Assembly (NCBI GenBank): GCA_002404055.1
Contig: DHIZ01000027.1
Span: 14,109 to 24,155 of the forward strand
Direction: 5' to 3'
DNA from: Chloroflexi bacterium UBA4733
GTDB lineage: Bacteria > Chloroflexota > UBA4733
DNA: 10,047 bases
Below the pieces are notes generated by a model. The model worked only from the letters and a program-made list of their open reading frames with translations. It was not told where the DNA came from and made no database searches. The position numbers and the translations under genes are program-made. How positions within the stretch are numbered: the stretch's first letter is position 1; each line of letters opens with the position of its first letter. Below are positions 6,369 through 10,047 of the stretch, in pieces.

Positions 6369-6875
6369 ATGTCTCAGTCCTTCCGTCTTCGATTCTTGCT
6401 TTTCGCGCTACCGTTCATTATGGCAATTGCCCTCCTGGCCGCGGTTCAGCCAGTCGGTAGCGGGGCGGCCGCGCTCCCTTCAGCGGGCTTCCGCGGCCAT
6501 CCGTTCCACGGCCCCGGCGGGATTGATCCGGGCTTCCAGGGCCGCTTTCCGCAGAATGCGCGGCGCGGGCCGCCGCGGCAGTTCACACCGGCGCCCGTGG
6601 CCCCTCCGGTGGGCGGCTTTGCCATAGATGGGTTCCGGCTGCTCGCTGCGCTGGCGCTGACCGGCGCCTTCACCGGCCTGGTCTGGCTGACGTTCGACGG
6701 CGTACCGGTGACGCCGCTGACCACCTCCGGCAGCACGCTCCTGGAGCGCGACGTCATGCGCCTCCGCGAGGAAGTCGATAGCTTGCAGCGCGAGCAACGA
6801 CACCTCCGCACTACCCTCGACTGGCAGGACCGCTTGCTGACCGGCGATCGACGGCCGGGGGGCGATGCTACCTGA
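6369..6875 (+). CDS. Hypothetical membrane protein with Pro/Gly-rich linker and C-terminal coiled coil
   Basis: 168 residues, no family recognised. The N-terminus (RLRFLLFALPFIMAIALLAA, residues 6-25) is a basic-plus-hydrophobic signal or anchor. Residues about 36-82 are rich in Gly, Pro, Phe and Arg (FRGHPFHGPGG, RRGPPRQFTPAP) and probably disordered. A second hydrophobic segment is LLAALALTGAFTGLVWLTF (91-109). After a short spacer, residues about 124-157 (LLERDVMRLREEVDSLQREQ onwards) have a heptad-like pattern of a coiled coil. If the first segment is cleaved, the linker is outside and the coiled coil inside; if it is an anchor, the coiled coil is outside. ATG 6369 is preceded by a good promoter at 6307-6335. 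A frame-shifted ATG at 6352 leads only to a shadow. It is a membrane protein of unknown role, perhaps an assembly or sensing partner. Confidence 0.65.
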   Translation: MSQSFRLRFLLFALPFIMAIALLAAVQPVGSGAAALPSAGFRGHPFHGPGGIDPGFQGRFPQNARRGPPRQFTPAPVAPPVGGFAIDGFRLLAALALTGAFTGLVWLTFDGVPVTPLTTSGSTLLERDVMRLREEVDSLQREQRHLRTTLDWQDRLLTGDRRPGGDAT

Positions 6876-7098
6876 GAGCACGACGCCCGGCCAACCACAT
6901 TGACCCGGGAGAGCTTCCAACCGAACAATGCCACCACGGTGCGATACGTGGGTGCTGGCGGTGCCTTCATATAAATCCCAGATGCCAGGTGGATACTGGT
7001 CCATACCGTATCCGATGAGCCGGAGTTGGGACCAGGGTGGCGGAACAGTATGCTTCAGGCAGGTGTCTTCATCACTTTGCCGCCTTTGCGTTAGCGCC
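6876..7098. other. Intergenic stretch with no convincing gene
   Basis: Frames here give unbalanced translations and I see no gene. It holds a small hairpin (6991-7013) and, at about 7067-7107, a CTTTGC/CCTTTGCG/GTGAAGGAG stretch. That stretch resembles the widespread non-coding sequence that annotators often translate as ...LCVSAV... . Confidence 0.5.
6991..7013. repeat. Small inverted repeat
   Basis: GGATACtGGT (6991-7000) pairs with ACCGTATCC (7005-7013) through 9 base pairs with one bulged T and a CCAT loop. It could be a weak terminator of the membrane protein gene (115 bases downstream) or an operator. No T-run follows. Confidence 0.4.
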
Positions 7099-7947
7099 GT
7101 GAAGGAGAAGGTTGGACGCACCTTGCGACCGCCCGACAGCGCAGGCAAGCGACGGAGTCGACGAAGGCGACGACAGCGCGAGAAGCGGATGCTTTTTTTG
7201 TGCTCTCCGCCCTGTTTGTCCTTGTTGTAGGCTGGAGTCGTCTTGGTCCGCTCACATCTCACTCCAGTCGGACTCCGCTCTTCATTAGCCTCGTGGAGGC
7301 GGCGCGACAGCATGTGGGATCGGGACCTGTCGCACTACTGGAGGATGGCTGGTACTCGCTCAGTGACTTCGTCCAGATGCACTGGTACTGGCTGAGCCAG
7401 GGCAGACCGATTGGGGCGCCGGCTGGCATTGCACCACCTGGCGCAGTATCCACGGTCGCGTCAGACGCCTCATCGGTCGCTGCGGCGCCCACGGCGGCGC
7501 CTCGGCCGACGTCCAACCTCATCGCCACGCCGTCGCCTTTGCCCCAGCCGACGACCAGTCCTTTCTTTGCCCCATCGCCTGGACCACAGCCGCCGGCCAG
7601 CGCGCCGGTCGTCCCGCAGCGAGCCATGCATGTCCCGGTCACCCACCACCCCTCGCTCCCTCCAACCCTGACAATTCCCGCGTCCTGGCCAGCTGCCACG
7701 GGAGAAGGAAACTGGCAGCCCCCTCACCGCCCGAGGGCTGGCCGAGGCACTACAGGCAGCGGGAGCGCAACGGGCGATGGAACTCGACATCAATAGCTAC
7801 TGGGTCACCTTCAATTTCCTGTTCCCCGATGTACCCGGTTCGGCGCAGGTACACGGCGAAAAGCTCATGCCGGGGATGGGCCGCTCGGCCTCACGCTACC
7901 TGACACCAGACGACCGCGACTTTTTTTATGTCACTACGGCAGGTTAG
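7099..7947 (+). pseudogene. Broken phosphodiester glycosidase-like gene (NAGPA/DUF2233 type), frameshifted and internally deleted
   Basis: Three coding pieces line up. Piece 1 (frame of GTG 7099, with ATG 7189) is a very basic tail (RRSRRRRRQREKR) ending in MLFL. Piece 2, in another frame from 7200, reads VLSALFVLVVGWSRLGP, a membrane segment, then GWYSLSDFVQMHWYWLSQG, a Pro/Ala/Thr-rich linker and ATGEGNWQP near 7720. Piece 3, in the first frame again from 7723 to TAG 7945, reads LTARGLAEALQAAGAQRAME, LDINSYWVTFNF and RYLTPDDRDFFYV. Adding one T to the T7 tract (7193-7199) joins piece 1 to 2. At about 7713-7725 the expected catalytic domain (roughly 200 residues in relatives, from memory) is missing and the frame shifts. 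The family is recognised from the GEGxWQP lead-in and the AMELDIN...DRDFF tail, which belong to anchored extracytoplasmic glycosidases. The start is uncertain. A 198-residue ORF (7200-7796) could still be translated, but it would lack the active site. Confidence 0.65.
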
Positions 7948-7948
7948 C

Positions 7949-7982
7949 GCTCGTGCCGGCGACTTCAGGCGCCGGCACGAGC
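7949..7982. terminator. Perfect 13-bp hairpin between convergent genes
   Basis: GCTCGTGCCGGCG (7949-7961) pairs fully with CGCCGGCACGAGC (7970-7982) around an 8-base loop. It fits exactly between the stop of the broken glycosidase gene (7947) and the stop of the minus-strand gene (7983). Neither side has a T-run, so it may act as a bidirectional terminator or RNA 3' end protector rather than a classic intrinsic terminator. Confidence 0.6.
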
Positions 7983-9446
7983 TCACCATCCGTCCCGCAG
8001 CAGTGCCCCGTTGACTGCCGCATCCAAGGCTTGCAGTCCTACCGCCGGTGATTCCTGGCCATGCAAGATGCGTTCGGCGGCGTCGGCCAGTGCCACCCAC
8101 GCGAAGTCCGCCTCCGGTATGGCTGGACGTGCCCAGGCCGTTGGCAGCATCGCCAGGAAGACCTGCCAGAGCTTGCCGGGGGCCAGCACGGACGGCAGCG
8201 CCGCCAGGGCGGGCTGCGCCGGCATGACGCGCCGACCCCCGGCGGCGAGATAGGCGAGCGCCGCCGGCTGGCCGCCATAGTAGGCGGCGAAGGACCAGGA
8301 ACGATCGGGCGTGGCGGCGCCGGGCGGTAAAGCCACGCCGTAGCCGCTGGACCAGGTGGTTGTTGCAGGATGGCCGGCAAGGGGTGGCAGGGGGGCCGCG
8401 CCGTAGGTGGCTTGCTGGGCTGCCGGCAGTGCAGACACCAACCAATGGCCGTCAACCAGCGCTTGCACCTGACCGGTCAGCAGTGGGCTCGGACCACCTG
8501 AAGCGCTCGGTGGGAATTGGGAGCTTTTCTGGGCAGCATACCAGTCCAGCGCGGCACTGTTGGCGGGGGCAGCAGCTGTCAGGCGCCGAGTTGCTGGATC
8601 ATACCAGCGTGCGCCAAACGGCATACCCCAGGTGTATGGGTGGGACTCACCAACGTAGGGGGAGAAGCCCCACTGCTGCTGTTTTTGGGGCGTGAGGATC
8701 GGCGGCACCGCGAGACGGGTGAGTACCTCAAGCGTCGCCGGCCCGTGGTTGGGATCGATCGATTGCTGGGTCAGATAGGCGTTGCGCCACCACAGTCCGC
8801 GGGCGTCGGCCCCGAATGGCACGGCAGTCATGCGGCTGGCCAAATGCACATCGGCCCACACGTGCGGGTAGTATGCGGTGGCAGTGACGCCGTCCTTGCC
8901 GCTGTAGGCCGCTAGATCTTCGATCAGGTTACTGGTCATGGCCCCCGGCAGTTGCAGGCGGTCGAGCAACACTGCGTCCGGCGGCTGGCCGGCGGAGATC
9001 GCTGCCCGTAGCACCGTTAACAGTGGCTCCGTGATCGTTGAGGGGAAGGCAGTGTTGGCAACTGGAATCCCCGTGGCTGCCGAGAAGGCGTTCCAGATCG
9101 CGGCATGCGCGGCCGGCTCGTTGCCGGCGTCGGCGCCGAAGGGATGCCAGAATTGCAGCGGCGGCCCGCTCCCTTTGGTCGGCAGGTTGGGCGTGACGGC
9201 CGGCGCCGGCGTGACGTTGGGACCTAAGTGGACATAGACGGTCGGCACGGCCGGAACCTTCGGCCCGGCCGATACCTTGGCCCCCGGCGGCTTCAACCTG
9301 CCCAGCAATACTTCGGCCACGAGGCCCGCGCCGCTGGCGGCGACCAGCACAGCAAGCGAACCAAGGGCGACACGGCGTGCGATCCGCCCGCGCCTGCTCG
9401 GTGATTCGGGCGGCAGGTCCTCGGTACCGTCAGGAGGCAGGAGCAC
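7983..9446 (-). CDS. Extracellular solute-binding protein, family 1 type, membrane-anchored
   Basis: 487 residues, resembling the sugar-binding (MalE/UgpB-like) proteins of ABC importers. Visible family features are PLQFWHPFGAD (97-107), an N-lobe helix with AIWNAFSAATGIPV, SAGQPPDAVLLD (151-162), AVPFGADARGLWWRNAYL and LLTGQVQALVDGHWLVSAL. The N-terminus is cytoplasmic and basic (SRRGRIARR), followed by a hydrophobic segment at about 27-48 and a Pro/Val-rich linker to residue 96. There is no lipobox cysteine, so it would be held by an uncleaved anchor or released by signal peptidase. GTG 9446 is the first start after an in-frame TAG (9458-9460 on the + numbering); no clear ribosome binding site is seen, so the start is uncertain. 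No permease or ATPase genes are next to it. It is divergent from dnaK and convergent with the broken glycosidase gene. The ligand is unknown. Confidence 0.75.
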   Translation of the reverse strand: MLLPPDGTEDLPPESPSRRGRIARRVALGSLAVLVAASGAGLVAEVLLGRLKPPGAKVSAGPKVPAVPTVYVHLGPNVTPAPAVTPNLPTKGSGPPLQFWHPFGADAGNEPAAHAAIWNAFSAATGIPVANTAFPSTITEPLLTVLRAAISAGQPPDAVLLDRLQLPGAMTSNLIEDLAAYSGKDGVTATAYYPHVWADVHLASRMTAVPFGADARGLWWRNAYLTQQSIDPNHGPATLEVLTRLAVPPILTPQKQQQWGFSPYVGESHPYTWGMPFGARWYDPATRRLTAAAPANSAALDWYAAQKSSQFPPSASGGPSPLLTGQVQALVDGHWLVSALPAAQQATYGAAPLPPLAGHPATTTWSSGYGVALPPGAATPDRSWSFAAYYGGQPAALAYLAAGGRRVMPAQPALAALPSVLAPGKLWQVFLAMLPTAWARPAIPEADFAWVALADAAERILHGQESPAVGLQALDAAVNGALLRDGW

Positions 9447-9465
9447 GCTGGCGTTCTAACGCATT

Positions 9466-10047
<582 letters not shown>

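Noticed and set aside
6480..7313. 277-residue minus-strand ORF
   Set aside because: It is antisense to a better-supported + strand membrane protein gene and the broken gene; the composition is a shadow rich in Arg and Ser, with no recognisable motif.
7200..7796. A normal intact 198-residue protein
   Set aside because: Its last 20 or so residues are out of frame with a clearly family-like tail on the same strand, so it reads as the front of a disrupted gene.

Overview
The window is about 10 kb of GC-rich bacterial DNA, and nearly all recognisable genes lie on the + strand. From protein flavour alone (a run of anaerobic-type cobalamin genes, a TTG-started dnaK, an anchored sugar-type binding protein, a decayed phosphodiester-glycosidase-like gene) I would guess Chloroflexota or another GC-rich lineage. 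This is a weak inference, because there is no rRNA or other phylogenetic marker except the first 169 codons of DnaK.

Region 1 (1-5022) is the 3' part of a tightly packed corrin-ring operon: cbiT (or the CbiT half of a cobL/cbiET fusion, cut by the window start), cobI/cbiL, cobM/cbiF, cbiG, cobJ/cbiH and a two-domain cbiX. Neighbouring genes overlap by 4 or 8 bases, except at cbiG, where a 28-codon ORF bridges the gap. CbiX loads cobalt into sirohydrochlorin. CbiL, CbiH, CbiF and CbiT are methyltransferases acting on C20, C17, C11 and C15 (CbiT also decarboxylates), and CbiG opens the delta-lactone. CbiG together with CbiX points to the early-cobalt (anaerobic) route. The remaining genes (cbiC, cbiD, cbiJ, cbiA, transport) and any B12 riboswitch would lie upstream, outside the window.

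Region 2 (about 5006-5190) is a structured stretch. A 77-bp miniature inverted-repeat element with an apparent 5-bp (CATAG) target duplication is inserted into the 3' end of cbiX and supplies its present stop codon. It is followed by a 27-bp-stem hairpin.

Region 3 (5275-6875) holds a GNAT acetyltransferase, a 136-residue protein I do not recognise, and a small proline/glycine-rich membrane protein with a C-terminal coiled coil and a good sigma-A-type promoter.

Region 4 (7099-7947) is a decayed gene of the phosphodiester glycosidase (NAGPA/DUF2233-like) type. It has a frameshift at a T7 tract and an internal deletion that removed most of the catalytic domain. A 13-bp perfect hairpin separates it from the convergent minus-strand gene.

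Region 5 (7983-10047) has a minus-strand extracellular solute-binding protein with a membrane anchor instead of a lipobox. It is divergent from the start of dnaK, and their shared promoter region holds a 28-bp interrupted dyad that is not a CIRCE element. I saw no CRISPR array, tRNA, rRNA, integrase, defence system or clearly new system. The points most worth a second look are the insertion in cbiX, the long hairpin, the broken glycosidase gene, the cbiG bridging ORF and the dnaK-side dyad.
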